NCBI GenBank assembly: GCA_013397695.1
Contig: VYZI01000127.1
Span: 1,832,860-1,896,859 of the forward strand
Source of the DNA: Centropus unirufus
Taxonomy: Eukaryota > Chordata > Aves > Cuculiformes > Centropidae
Direction of reading: 5' to 3'
DNA: 64,000 bases
Shown here one piece after another: positions 25,301 through 37,873 of this stretch. The notes beneath the pieces are model-generated. The model worked only from the letters and a program-made list of their open reading frames with translations. It was not told the DNA's origin and made no database searches. The position numbers and the translations under genes are program-made. Each line of letters starts with the position of its first letter. Within the stretch, counting starts at the first letter, position 1.

Positions 25301-28294
25301 CCCAGAGGCTGACATTATGATTTGGGTAACAAATTAGCCACATTCAGCCAAAACACAATATCACCATTCAGCAAAGCACACGCTACTCCCAGCCAGTCAA
25401 CTTCTCACACACGACATTAAAAAATGTCAGCAAGTCACAGCCCAGTGAGAAACGAATTCACTGAGTCACTAAAACATTTGTGTTTCCTCTCACGCTGCCG
25501 CAGCCTGATGATAAAAGCCAAGAACTGACTGGGGGCCAAGTTCTACTTCATCGCCTCCTGACTGTTTCCTCTGGCAAACGTGGCTCTGCCTGCCCTCCAG
25601 TCACTTAATGGACTTGTAATGGTCATGTCAGAACAGTTTGTTCCTTTAAGAGGAAATAAAAAGAAACCTAAACACACACACACTCAACACAGAATTAAAC
25701 TCCTGTGATGACAGAGAGGAGAAAAGCTTCCTATCCCGGATGCTTGTTTGCCGAAGCCTGTTTCTGTTATAAAATGTGATGTAGGGCCATGCAACTGGAG
25801 TGTGCTCTTGTGACCACAAGCCCGGTCTGTGTCCTGGCATTCGGTCATCCCCAGCAGCTGCTTTTTTAGCCTGATGTACCTCCTCCACCCACGATGCTGG
25901 CCCTTAACTCTATGGGGATATTTTGAAACTGCAGTCCAAGTCCCATCATATTCAGGAGCAAAAAAAGGATTCAAAGTGATCCAAAAATAGAGTTAATAAA
26001 ACAAAAGCCTCACCAGGCTGAGGTTTGTCCTTTACTCAACCTTTGCTTCATAGTGAGAGGCAGCTTTCTTACTTCCCCACAAACGCATTACATGCTTACA
26101 TGACAGAACTCTTATTTAGTTTGCAAGACGAAAGTTATCGCACCCAAAACAGGCAGAGCAGCACTACAATCAAAGTGCCCTAGAGAAGCAGCCGAGGCTG
26201 GCAAATAAAATACAAAAACTGCCCAACCATTCCAGCAGAAGTTACCAAAGGTCATCTCCCATTAAGACTTAAATAATGAGGTGGCAAAGGCAAATTTAAG
26301 TTCTCAAAGGAATTTAGAAATAAAAGAAGGAATTAGCCTGTGGGTTTCAATTAAGACACCTGGAATGTAACAAAGTTAGAAACATCGCCTTGCCTAAGCC
26401 TTTAGGCAAGCAGGAGTATCTAGCCCAGATACTGCCCCACCCAGGGCTAGCATTCCCTGCAACCCTAACATTAACAAAAGGAGGGGAAGTTTTATGATCT
26501 TGTATGCAGGATTTGCTGGACAAAAAAAGCATTTTGAAAGTAACTTTTTTGTCAAACCCTAATTCACAAAAAAAAGGGAAAAAATAAGCACCTAAAGTTC
26601 GAGGATGGAAGCCAGTGTGGGTTTTCTTCCCACTAGTAAGAAGCAAAAAGCCAAATAAACCCCAAAGCACCAGAGTTTGTGACAAGTAAGCTCATAGAAG
26701 AGTTTCCAATGCTCATCAGGAAAACTGGACCCTGACTTTACAAACACAGAATATCCACAGCTCTGAGGTTTTGAGTTGGATTGGGCTTTTTTAGGGGAAA
26801 GGGTGCTGTGCTTTTTTTTAAGAAACAGAAAGCAAAAGTTAAGAACGTTCTGCAGATCGAAGATCCCCTCCCCTCTTGCAACATCACAGCAGAACAAGTG
26901 GCTCCAGCAACTAATTTGCTTGTAAGCTTTCACCTTTGCACTGCAATTTTAATTTATGCAATCAGTTGTGAGCAAAGTTTTCCTTCTCCCTCCCTCTCCA
27001 TCAAACTTCAGCAGCCAGGCAAAACCATAGCTAAATAGTGCCTCTAAAAAATTACTGATGCCTGCCTATGGCAACTGCATTTTATGTGGCAATTGCTTGG
27101 ATTATAAATTCTCTATAGAACAAACTACAAAATATAAGCATAACAAAATAACTAAAAAGACACCCTGCATCTCACTTCCTGATGTTTTCCAACAGCAGAC
27201 ACCATCAAAACCAAGACACCACAGACTAGTAATGAGGACCACCTTCTGTTCTCACTCAAGTGTGCTGCGAGTCCAAGCTAAATTGTATTTACTTCACAAT
27301 AAAAAATCCCCCAGCAACTGATAACTTAGAAGAAGGCATCCTCACAGTTGAAGCAATATTAAAATAGCTGTTTCCATACCTCCCAGCAAAAGCAATTTAA
27401 CATAGAATACTTGCTAGTCTCAGAGCCTTGGAATGATTTTTAAAGGAAGGTAGAGAATAGCAAGCTCTCAGGAGACACAAATAATGTCATGACACCACAC
27501 ACTAGGCCTGAAGATCCATGCTGATCAGCCAGTGGCCCTGCTGTTTTCACAGGACAAAATGCACAAAAGAATACAAGGCAAACTGTCAGCACCTACATGA
27601 GGCTGCTCCAGAGGGTCACCACAACCTGGCAGCCCCACACACTCCAACAGCCTGCAGCTGCTCCCTAGCATTGGTCAAACCAAGCGGCACCAGCTCCCAG
27701 CACGAGTCAGCCAAGGCAAGCCTCTGTGTGCAGTGCAAATGTGTTCAGGCACGTGTTTCACAAAATGCCAGCGATCACACACCCAAGTTTGACACTGGAA
27801 AAGCATCTACCCAAAGCTCTGGTTAAAGCAAAGGGTTTCAGCTATCAGCAAGTGCACTGTGGGGAAAAAAAAATATTGAAATAAAGGTATCAAATACCTC
27901 TTATGATGACAGGGAATTGGATCCTATGAACCCCATAAGTATCAAAGGACAAGCTTCATCCACAGGGAGAAGATGCCCACATCATCTCCCCGAGGCCCAA
28001 ACCAACATGATTGGAACATGAAAAGACAAAAGTGGATAATTCCCGCCCAAAAATCTGGTTATAACAATATTTCTAAGAACAAAGAGAGGAGGATGGCTAA
28101 AGAGAAAATTTACAGACAACAAATAAGAGGAATCACAAGCTAGATTTACTACTGCTCATTTTGTTAGGAACACAGATTAGATCTTCGCATTTCTGAGCAG
28201 TTACAAAGAAAACAGAAGTCGGTGTTAGCCAGCTGCTCTTTCTTCTCTGCCCAAATTGGAACAATCATTATGCTCACTTGCATTTGTGGAGGTG

Positions 28295-28370
28295 ATTCAC
28301 AGGATATAAGGGTCAGAGGGATCATTGGGATCCTCTCATGTAATCTCCTGCATAACAAACCCATCTGCAT
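28295..28370 (-). mobile_element. Possible short CR1-like 3' tail remnant
   Basis: The plus strand reads TTCACAGGATATAAGGGTCA followed by GGATCATTGGGATCCTCTCA and a block like TAATCTCCTGC. This resembles the reverse complement of a diverged CR1/L3-type 3' tail (consensus-like TCACAGAATCATAGGGTTGG, then GATCATCTAGTCCAACC). It is short and diverged, so the call is tentative. Confidence 0.4.
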
Positions 28371-29984
28371 ACCAGAAGGAAGCAGACACACAACAGATGT
28401 CAGAGACCCCGCACAGGCCCAAGCAAGCAATATTGTTTGGTCAGAGAAGGAAGCCAAGCCATAAAATGCATAAATGCAAGCATCTCAGCTAGTTATGGTG
28501 GAGTTTCAAATCAAACAGCCTTGTTCAAACATCTTCAGGAAACAACGTTCACAGCACACAAGATGTAATGTCATTCTCCACATACAATTAAGGAAGTTTG
28601 CCAGAGTACTACATGAAGTCTTGCACATAACCTTGGACTTGTGAAGACGTTTTGATATTTAACTAGGAAAGCAGACTCAATTTGGCAGACAGAAATGCAA
28701 TAATATCTCAGAGACAACTTCACACTGGTACTGTTAGAGATGTAACATGTTCCATGCATTGCTCTGGCCAGAGCTCCAAGTTTGTGTCAAATTGTGAAGG
28801 GTTGACTTGCTACCTATAATTGGAACAAGTTCCAGATAATTGAAAAAAAAAAACACAACAAAACAAAAATGCCAGACTGAAGAGGTTATGCTGTTCTCTG
28901 TGACAAGCAGGTAAAGACAGGAGCACTCAAAAGTTCTTGCATAACACTGAACCTCTGCCCCCTCATATTCCAGAGTCTTTTATTCCAACTCCATTCATCC
29001 AAAGGTCTTCTGGGTCTTCCTTTTCCAAAAACCCAAAGGCTGCAGTCCCAAAGCCTCCTCATCCCCTATTCTGTCTTTTCACTCTCTAACATCAAAACCT
29101 TTCCTAATCTATCCCTTCAGAGCTGTCTTCTTCCCAGGCTCCTTCTCCATTTCTGCCCACCTCGTGCCAAATCTCTTTCCACCACCAGTCCAACTCCTTC
29201 TCTAAACTTCACTAGGGCAACAGCTTTTCCCTACACAAACAGAAGCCAATTCCTGAGACACACTAATAATACCTGCGTCCTAGATATTAGTCCATGCTCT
29301 TATTTCCCAACAAGTTGATTAAGAATTTTGGGCTAGCATATGTTGAACCAGTGCCAGCTCTTCCCCACAACATCTCTGGCCTCACACTGCAAGCTCCCAC
29401 CCCATCCCAGCACACAAGGAACAATCACAGGTAGCTGGATACCTCACATGCAGATGCTGACTGGCCATCCAGACACCAGGAAAGACAGCTATGCATCCTT
29501 TAAAAAGCAGTTTCTTTAGTGGAGGCTCTGCATTCAAGGCCTCTTTCCAGTCATTTATTTTCATGCAATCTGTAGCTATTTAATTAGCTTCATGACATGG
29601 AAACTGGATTAAATTTCCCACCAGTAAATCCATATGGGACCAGTTTTGCAGGGAAAAAATTAAAATAAGCATAATCAGTGTTCTTTCCGCATGAAAATAG
29701 ATTCAACAGATGTAAAAGTGTACACTAATGTATTTTAAAAATTACATAATTGCTATTTAAATGTTCCTGCAAGGAAGTTAACTATTTACCTCCCAATGCA
29801 GACAGCAGCATGCAAGCTAGAGTTATTTAAAACCACATAAGTCATTCATTGCAGCCCAATATAAGACATCCATAACAAGTTTAAGCATCTGAGTTATGCA
29901 AAGTTAAGGTATTAGTTCTCTGGGTCTGACTGCCTCAAATCTGATATTTAGAAATCTACTTTTAAGACCAAACATAGCACACAA

Positions 29985-30707
29985 AGCCAAACGCTGGGTC
30001 CTGCACTTGGGACACAACCCTGTGCAGCGCTACAGGCTTGGGGAAGAGTGGCTGGAAAGCTGCCTAGAGGAGAAGGACCAGGGGGGTTGTTTGACAGCTG
30101 AATGAGGCTGAGCCAGCAGTGTGCCCAGGTGGCCAAAGGCATCTTGACCTGTATCAGAAACAGGATTGCCAGCAGGTCCAGGGAGGTGATCCTGCCCCTA
30201 TCCTCAGCACTGGTGAGACCACACCTTGAGTACTGTATTCTGGGCCCCTCACTACTCAAAAGGACATGGAGGTTCCGGAATGTGTCCCGAGAAGAGCGAT
30301 GAAGCTGGTGAAGGGGCTGGAGAACAAGTGTTATGAGGAGTGGCTGAGGGAGCTGGGGTTGTTCAGCCTGGAGGAGAGGCTGAGGGGAGACCTTATCACT
30401 GCTTACAACCACCTGGAAGGAGGTTGTGGAGAGGTGGGTGCTGGTCTCTTCTCCCAAGTTCCCGGTGATAGGACAAGGGGGAATGGCCTCAGGCTGTGCC
30501 TGAGGTTCAGGTTGCAGATGACAAGTTTTTCACTGAGGGTCGTCAGGTGCTGGAATAGGCTGCCCAGGGAGGTGGTGGAATTTCCCTCCCTGGAGGTATT
30601 TAAAAGACAGGTAGATGAGGTGCTTGGGGATATGGTTTAGCGGTGGGCAGGTACAATTGGACTCTGGAATCTCAGAGGTCTTTTCCAGCCTAGTGAGTCT
30701 GTATCTC
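29985..30707 (+). mobile_element. CR1 LINE 3' fragment
   Basis: This plus-strand copy of the CR1 ORF2 3' end runs from a block like GGGTCCTGCACTTGGGACAC to the tail near 30707. The frame at 30266-30640 reads the ORF2 C-terminus ([53 protein letters not shown]). It is 5'-truncated close to where the 18995-19712 copy is truncated and shares unusual wording with it in the 3' region. There are frameshifts and stops before this frame, so it is inactive. Confidence 0.93.
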
Positions 30708-33700
30708 TTTGCACCCTCCAGGTATTTATAAACTTCGGTAGCATACCCCTGATTCCAGATCCTTCTCTTCTCTGGGTGGAAAAAAGTCTTGGTCTTATTC
30801 AGGGGCAGGTAATGCTTGGAAGCAAACTCAAATACACAGCAGTCCTCAACTCAAACTCTTGCATACTGATGCCACAGTTGAGCCCAGTCTTCACAGAAAT
30901 CAAATAGGCAAATAAAGTTTGGAAAAAACATTAATTATTTTGTTTCCAGACAGGCAAAGTCTGATCTTCATTAGCTACTCCATTATTTTGTCAAGGATCA
31001 GTCACACTTTTGCCTGTAAATTATTTACCTCAGCCTATTAACCTTCGTAATTAAGATGAAACTTGAAATACAGAAGGTTTAAAGGGAACCTCTAAAATTC
31101 ACTTGGTGTAGTGGTGCCCTAAACATAAGAGAAGCAAGCAAAAAGAATAGGATTACCTAACAAATATTTTTTAAGTTCAAGTTCTTAACACAAGCTGAAC
31201 AAATACTCTCATTTCAATGCCTAAAATACTCCAAGTCCACCACAGAAACGATTACTGAATTAACCTGCTCTTCACTTCACACTACATACCCAAAGCACCT
31301 GAAGTGTTTTGTACTGTCACCCAGCCCTATAGGGTGAGGAAGATTAAAAGGCAAGTCTGTTTCTTGAGACCAATTGAATGTTTCATTTCCCAGTCAATTT
31401 CTTTGCTGGCAAAGGAAAATATTGTACCACTGGGGAAAGGAGAACCTTTGTGCAGAAAACCGATGCCAAGCAAACCTTCGAGCAATTTCATGGGCAGAGT
31501 GCTATTCTTTCTTCTAGAGAAAGAAGAAACACAGTCATAAAGGTGTCTTATCCAATTCATGTGTTTAGTGAGACACCTTAATGAGGAAAGAATAAAAGAG
31601 AAAGTGAAGTGTTATGAATAGCCCCTTCTTATGGCTCCTGGCAAACATGAGAATTTTCTTTTGTCATTTGATCAGAACAGCAGTAGATCAAGGCACTGCT
31701 AATCCTATATCCTAATTAAACTCACATTTCCTTCCCTGGCTTAGGCATTAATCAGGCCCCAGAGCTGAACCCCCTCCCTGATTAACTGCTCTGAAAGTAC
31801 ATAAATTCTGCTTGACAATTGCAGGACATCAGGAATGCATTAAAATAGGTATTTGTGCAATCAAACAAGCCACTGATCACCAGTGTGATCCCAGAGAAGA
31901 CTTGCCACTTCAGTGCATAAAGATCCTTCAGGACATACCACTCCAAACAGTGGGGCCAAAACTGGAAAAGATAGTTACAAAGCAGTCAAAAGGAGAGCAA
32001 AGTTCAAACCCCATCAAGACTTTGGCAGAACCTGAGGAAAGGGATTTCAGCAGCCAATTATTTAGGCAAAGGATTACCTATACACTTCCCAATCCCCATG
32101 CTTTTATTATTTAATGACCCACTCACAGGAGGGCTGTGATGAAACCCATCCAAATGTGAGGGTTGAGGATTGCCACTGTAAGACATCAAATGGTTTTAGG
32201 AGGGCAAATGAAATTGAGAACAGACATCACCCCTACACTTCCCTAAATCCTAGAAGGATCACTCAAAAGCAGATAATTACAAATCAGATTATGGCTGCTG
32301 CCTCCAGCAACAACTCCAGTAGATCAGTCATACCTCACAGGTGTAATCCTGTCCTGAGTGCATTTTCAGGAAGGGTTCTTGCCCACCCTCCCAGTGCTAT
32401 GGAATTAGGCACCATGCAGGCTCAGGATTCACAACTCTTGCCCAACAGGCAGCTGCCTAGCTGAGGCAGCCTACGAGTTTCAAGTCTGACTTTGTTACAT
32501 CAAAGGTCAGTGTCCTTGCAGCAAAGCAGGTGGTGTCCATGGCTCAGTGAGGCTGGATGGAGTCTGCAGCCTGCATATTGCTAGCCTGAGCAGCAAAATT
32601 AATGACAGGAACCACCAGTGAAGGCAAGACAGATGACAGCACTAGTATAAACGGGCTACAAAAAGCACACAAGCTTACAGAATTCAGATTCTACAAAAAG
32701 ATGGATATAATTCATGGCTGAAGAAATCCCTAAACTGCAAACCACTGCAAAATAAGGTATGGTAGAGAAGCTTCCCTGAAGGTGTGATTTGGAAGTGTAT
32801 GCACATGGTATCTAGCCATGGAAACCACCACCACCACCAGTACCACACCAGGCTAAACCCAGCACAGACCCCTTAAGGTAACCTGCTCCCCTGAGCAGCC
32901 ACTGTGACATCCAACAGGAACCGGGAATCCAAGGCACCCACATTGAAGACAAGTGGCATCAGAGCAATTCAAATGTTAAAACAGCCCGAGAAAAATTATC
33001 ACTAGACTAGTTCAGTAACATGGTTCAAGACCTTTTAAAACCAAACCTGTGATGCAACTTTGACAGCAATGTTTTAAACTCATTTTTTTAGGAATACAGA
33101 ATACAGAAGCCCTTGTATCTTTGAATAACCACTAAAATTAAAACTAGCTTGCAAACACTGAAGCTTAGTCTGAACATCATTTTTCCCACCAATGGCCATA
33201 AGTCAGCATCTACACACAGACATATATTGAGTTCCACTGGCACAGCTACATTGACTTGGTATATGAAAAATGCTCATGGACATCAGTAACAAAAACTGCT
33301 CTGGCCAAAAGAGTTTTAAAGAGCATTTGCTGGCTTAATTCACTAATTTTGAAGAAGAGTCTAAATACATGGCAAATCAACTCCTCCTGCCAGTAAGAAA
33401 GGGAGACTACACAACAGGAAAAAGCAAAATACAAAGGACAACCTCTATAGCAGACAAAAGCATCTAATGCAGTACAAAGTAATCATTTCCTCAAGTCAGA
33501 GGTTTATCTTGAAACTCAAGAGCATTTGGTCTGAGATACTTTAATCAATGAAGGTACTTGCACCTTTCCAGTGTGACACTGGGATAAAACTAAGATCAGC
33601 ATTTCGCATTCACTCCAGAAAAAGCCAAGATCAGCATTGCTGGGTCACACAACACAAGGAGGAATTTTCAAGACTTTTACATCCTCTGCCTCACTCCACC

Positions 33701-35997
33701 CCAAAAAGAAATATTATCTGCAAGTAGCATAAAATAATGCCTCTTACCATAAAGAATCAGTACCAAACAAGTATTTCCCAAAGCACCCAAAACAAAGCTA
33801 TACTATAAACACAGCCAGGAAACAGCTGTGCTTCGAGGCAAGGTTCAGTATGACATCCCAGCCTGAGGCTGGCTGCTAGCACATCATCTGCACATCCTCA
33901 GCTCTCCCAAGAGCCAGCCACACATCAGTTTCTTCCGACTTGCCCATGGAAGCTCTCCCAAGTACCAGCCAGCTCTGGTGAAGTAAAGCCCAACTGCTCC
34001 AATGCATCTGAGCAGGTTGTTAAAGGCCTGGATTAATGTGTAACTGCTCAGAGGTGAAGGGTCAAATGGGGGAGAGAAAGGACATGGGGATAAGGCAGGG
34101 ATGCCATCCCACAAGCATGCAAAAAGACTGGCTGTTAATCAAAGAAACAAAACACTTATGTGGTTCCTCAATGGAGTTAAGAGAAACTATTTCTTTTTAA
34201 GCATGTATTTGCACCTCTGGGTGAGAAAGCTACTGTACCAAATCACTTGCATACCCATTTACAAGAATTTCAAGTGTAAGTCTCAATAAAATGGACTTAA
34301 TTTATGGCAAACTACAAAGCTCAGGAAAAAAATCAGAAAACCAACAATGCATTTCACTTCTATTTGCATAACCTGAGGAGTATAACACCTTCACGGAAGT
34401 AATAAAAGCAAGATTGTTTCTGCAACATGGAAATAACATTACTGTCACAGAAAGAACAAGTGGAATGAAAAGGATGAAATACAACTACAAAATAGGAGAC
34501 ACAGGTAATCTCAGACACTGCAGTCCTCACAACTTGCTTTTGAATCTTGAGTTTTGTATACCACAAACTAGGTGTGGGGAGAGAGTGGGGAATGCATCTA
34601 GAAATTACTTTTAAGATTATTTTCGATCCTTTTCTATAGCTGTAAAAGCAAAAAAGTTAAGAATGCAGAACATTGCATTTCAACATCACAAGACTTCTGC
34701 CAGTCCCATCATCATCATCACACAAGGCAAACCTACGGAGCAGTGCAACTGAAAACACTTTCTAGCAGCTGTGAAGTCCCATTTTATTGTACAGATGTGC
34801 CCTGACTTACTGCCTGATCAATTCCAAGAGCACCACATACTGGCATCTTGTTTTCATAAAAACTGGACCCTTGCAGCAGCTCTGGTCATTCTCCAGATGG
34901 TCTTACTTTGGTAAGAGGTCAGAGAGCCTTGACTAAATATAGATCAGCCTTGAATTAGCCTTTCACCAAGATTTCTCCTGCTCTTTAAATTCAGAAGGGC
35001 AGCACAACTAATCTAATCTGGAACACTCTGCAACTTCAGTTCATTGTAGGCATTTTTTTCTTGATCCTACTAAAGTTCACAGCATATGATTTTGCAGCAA
35101 TACACAGATGCACACAGTGGGAAAAAATAAAGTGAAGTAAACTGGCTGGGGATAGTATTTTTGCCTTCAAAGACAAGCAAAGGGGAGGATATGATATCAG
35201 ATGTTCAAAGAGTCAGCTAGGCTTCTTCATAGCTGCCAAATACGACAAACTTAAGCCTGCAGTTTAGTCAGATTCCATTTTCCACCTCCACAGGATTTTT
35301 AAGTTGTTCCACTTTAAGCCATTACAATATGAATAGAGTTAAAAAATCCTAAACTGCTTAATATTAAACAGTCATTCCGAAATTTAGCTTCAGCCGTTCA
35401 TTACATTGGACAAGAATCACAAAAGCTACATCACAAAACCACTTAGGTTTAAAAACACCACAGGTGCAGTTTCATCCAAATCCAATGACACAAGTTCAGC
35501 TCGCACAGTTGGAGCTGGATCTTCCTATCTAGACATGTCTAATTTGATGTCACCTACGACTGATGATTTTTCACACTACCGCTATATTAAGAATGCTCTC
35601 TACTGTTAACCAGAACACACAAGAAAAACAGCAGTGCAGAAGAGGAAATAGAATTCATTAAACTGTAAAACGAGCAAGGAAGTGAGAAATGGTAGTGACA
35701 CATGGAAGAGCGTATCAACTCCTAACACACCACCCTCTGAAGCATTAAAGAGCAAGCTGCAATACACTGTAAATCTTTCAGATTGTCCACTGCTGACACA
35801 AATGCCCAACCTGTATAAGCGCGACCATTGGTAAAACCCAAGTATTCATGAAGACTAACAGAAAGTCACAAGGAAAGAACTGCAAGCACACACGTGTGCC
35901 TGCATAGCAGGACCAAGCACATTCTGAATATTGGTCACCTACGTAACTGCTACTTGCTCAAACAGCACAAGAATCATTATCCCCACCTACCAGGTTT

Positions 35998-36470
35998 CAA
36001 AATGAAAAAAGTCTTCCTAACAGCTAATCTAAATCTTCCCTCTTTCAGCTTAGAGCTGCTACCCCTAATCCTATCACAACACTCTGACAAAGGGTCCCTC
36101 CCTATCTTTCCTGTAGACCCCCCCCCTTTAAGTACAGGGAGACACTGTAAGCGGCCTTTCAGGACACTTTTCTCTAGAACCACCAACTTTCTCAGCCTGA
36201 TACCGTAGTGGAGGTGCTCCAGCCCTCTAATGATCTTCATGGCCTTCTCTTGATTCTAACAGATCCATATCTGTCCCGTGCTGAGGACTCCAGAACTGAA
36301 CACAGTACTACTCTGGGCAAGATCCCATTACAGCAGAGGAAGAAGGGCAGAATCATCTTCCTTGACCTGCTGGTCACACTTTTGATGCAGCCAAGGACAC
36401 AGTTGGCTTTATGGGATGCAACTGCACATTACTGGCTCATGTTGAGTTTGTCCTTGGTGGATGACAAGTT
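35998..36470 (-). mobile_element. CR1 LINE 3' fragment
   Basis: On the minus strand the fragment reads like CR1 ORF2 3' sequence: GTACTGTGTTCAGTTCTGGA, CAGATATGGATCTGTTAGAA, AGGGCTGGAGCACCTCC and GATTTAGATTAGCTGTTAGG. It is a different, more diverged subfamily from the 19-kb and 30-kb copies. A run of about ten C lies near 36118-36127. It ends without a recognisable terminal repeat, so it is truncated at both ends. Confidence 0.88.
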
Positions 36471-37390
36471 GAAACTGAATGAAAGGAACAAGTGTAAAGA
36501 AGAATCACTGAAGTGTCAAAAGAGGACTTCTAAGAAAGCTAGAAAAAAGGAATATATGTAAAGACACTTGCTTTCAAAAGAATGACCATGATTAAGAGTT
36601 GACTCAGCAACCTATCAAGCCAGTTTTAATTTTGGTGCATTTAATTACAACATTGCACATGCAAGAGGCTTGTCTCCAGTCCTGCAGAGATAAGTACACA
36701 ATAAATAAATAACAGCTTGCCAAAAACTAAACAAAAACTCAGAAGCTTAGTCTTGTCTATAATTAGAGTCACAATGTTCCACTCTTTCTATTCACATCAA
36801 CACTTCACTATTATTGCTGCCATCTTCACATGGCTACAAAAAGGTACAGCAATGAAGGATGACTACCAGCCTTCTGACCCTTCAAAGAAAGAATGTCATT
36901 TGGACTCAGGAAGGCAGTATGAGGAGCTGGCCCAGAAGGCCAACTTTCAGGCTTTACTTCTGGCAGCTCCTGGACATGGAAAAAAAATCAGATCTTACAG
37001 AAAAGAGTTGGTTTCTACCTTTTATTCTCTACCTTTAGCACAGCAGAAAAGAGTAATGCAGGAAAGCAGTATGTGAGGACACTCAGTGAGCAAGGATGAA
37101 ATATGGATGTCTATTTATCATATTATCTCCAACCCTATGACAAAAGTTCATTATCATGTCAGTTCTCCAAACCACAGAAGAGGATTTGGGGACAGGGAAA
37201 CAGACAGAAAGCAAATTATTAGTCTAGTATTCTCTCTTGTCTGAAGAGGTAAACACACAATTGTCATTATATTAGTATCAGGAAGGAGTGAATGAAAGAG
37301 CCTAAAAAATTGAAGATATTTGAAATTCTTTAAAGAGATATTTAAGCATAACAGAAAAGCAGGAAAGATGAAGGTCCCAATTACCACTCT

Positions 37391-37873
37391 ATTTCCTCAG
37401 CACAGGAAGGACATGGATCTGTTAGAACAAATCCAGAGGAAGGCTACAAAGATGATCAGAGGGCCGTAGCACCTCCCACATGAAGACAGTCCGAAAGAGT
37501 TGGAGTTGTTTAGCCTAGAAAAGGCTCAAGGGAGACCTTATAGTAGCCATCCAGTACTTAAAGGAGGCCCTACAGGACATCTGGCAGCAGCTCTTAAGGA
37601 GCACAGTGACAGGACAGAAAAATGGGAACTGTGTTACACTGAAAGAGGAGACATTTAGATTAGATATTGGGAAGAATCTTATTGTGAAGGTGCTGAAACA
37701 CTCCAACAGTTGGCCGAGAGAAGTCATGGAAATCTCATCCCCGGAGGCGGTTAAGACCAGACTGGATGAGGCTTTGAGCAGCCTGATCTAGTGGCAGGTG
37801 TCCCCGTCTGTGGCAGGCGCATGGAGCTAGAGGATCTTCAAGATCCCTTCTAACCCAAACAATTTTATGATTA
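37391..37873 (+). mobile_element. CR1 LINE 3' fragment
   Basis: The plus-strand copy begins CTCAGCACAGGAAGGACATG and continues with GAGTTGTTTAGCCTAGAAAA, GATTAGATATTGGGAAGAAT and AGCAGCCTGATCTAGTGGCA. It ends with a decayed tail AATTTTATGATTATC, where intact elements have ATTCTATGATTCT. It overlaps in content with the inverted copy at 35998-36470, about 0.9 kb away. A broken remnant of the ORF2 C-terminus (about 61 codons) is readable at 37606-37791. Confidence 0.9.

Noticed and set aside
29948..30640. 169-codon minus frame and 124-codon plus frame
   Set aside because: Both are in the CR1 copy at 29985-30707; the plus frame is the ORF2 C-terminus and the minus frame is its shadow.
32824..32839. 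(CCA)n run as a microsatellite
   Set aside because: Only about five units, too short to list as a separate locus. It is mentioned in the intron entry.
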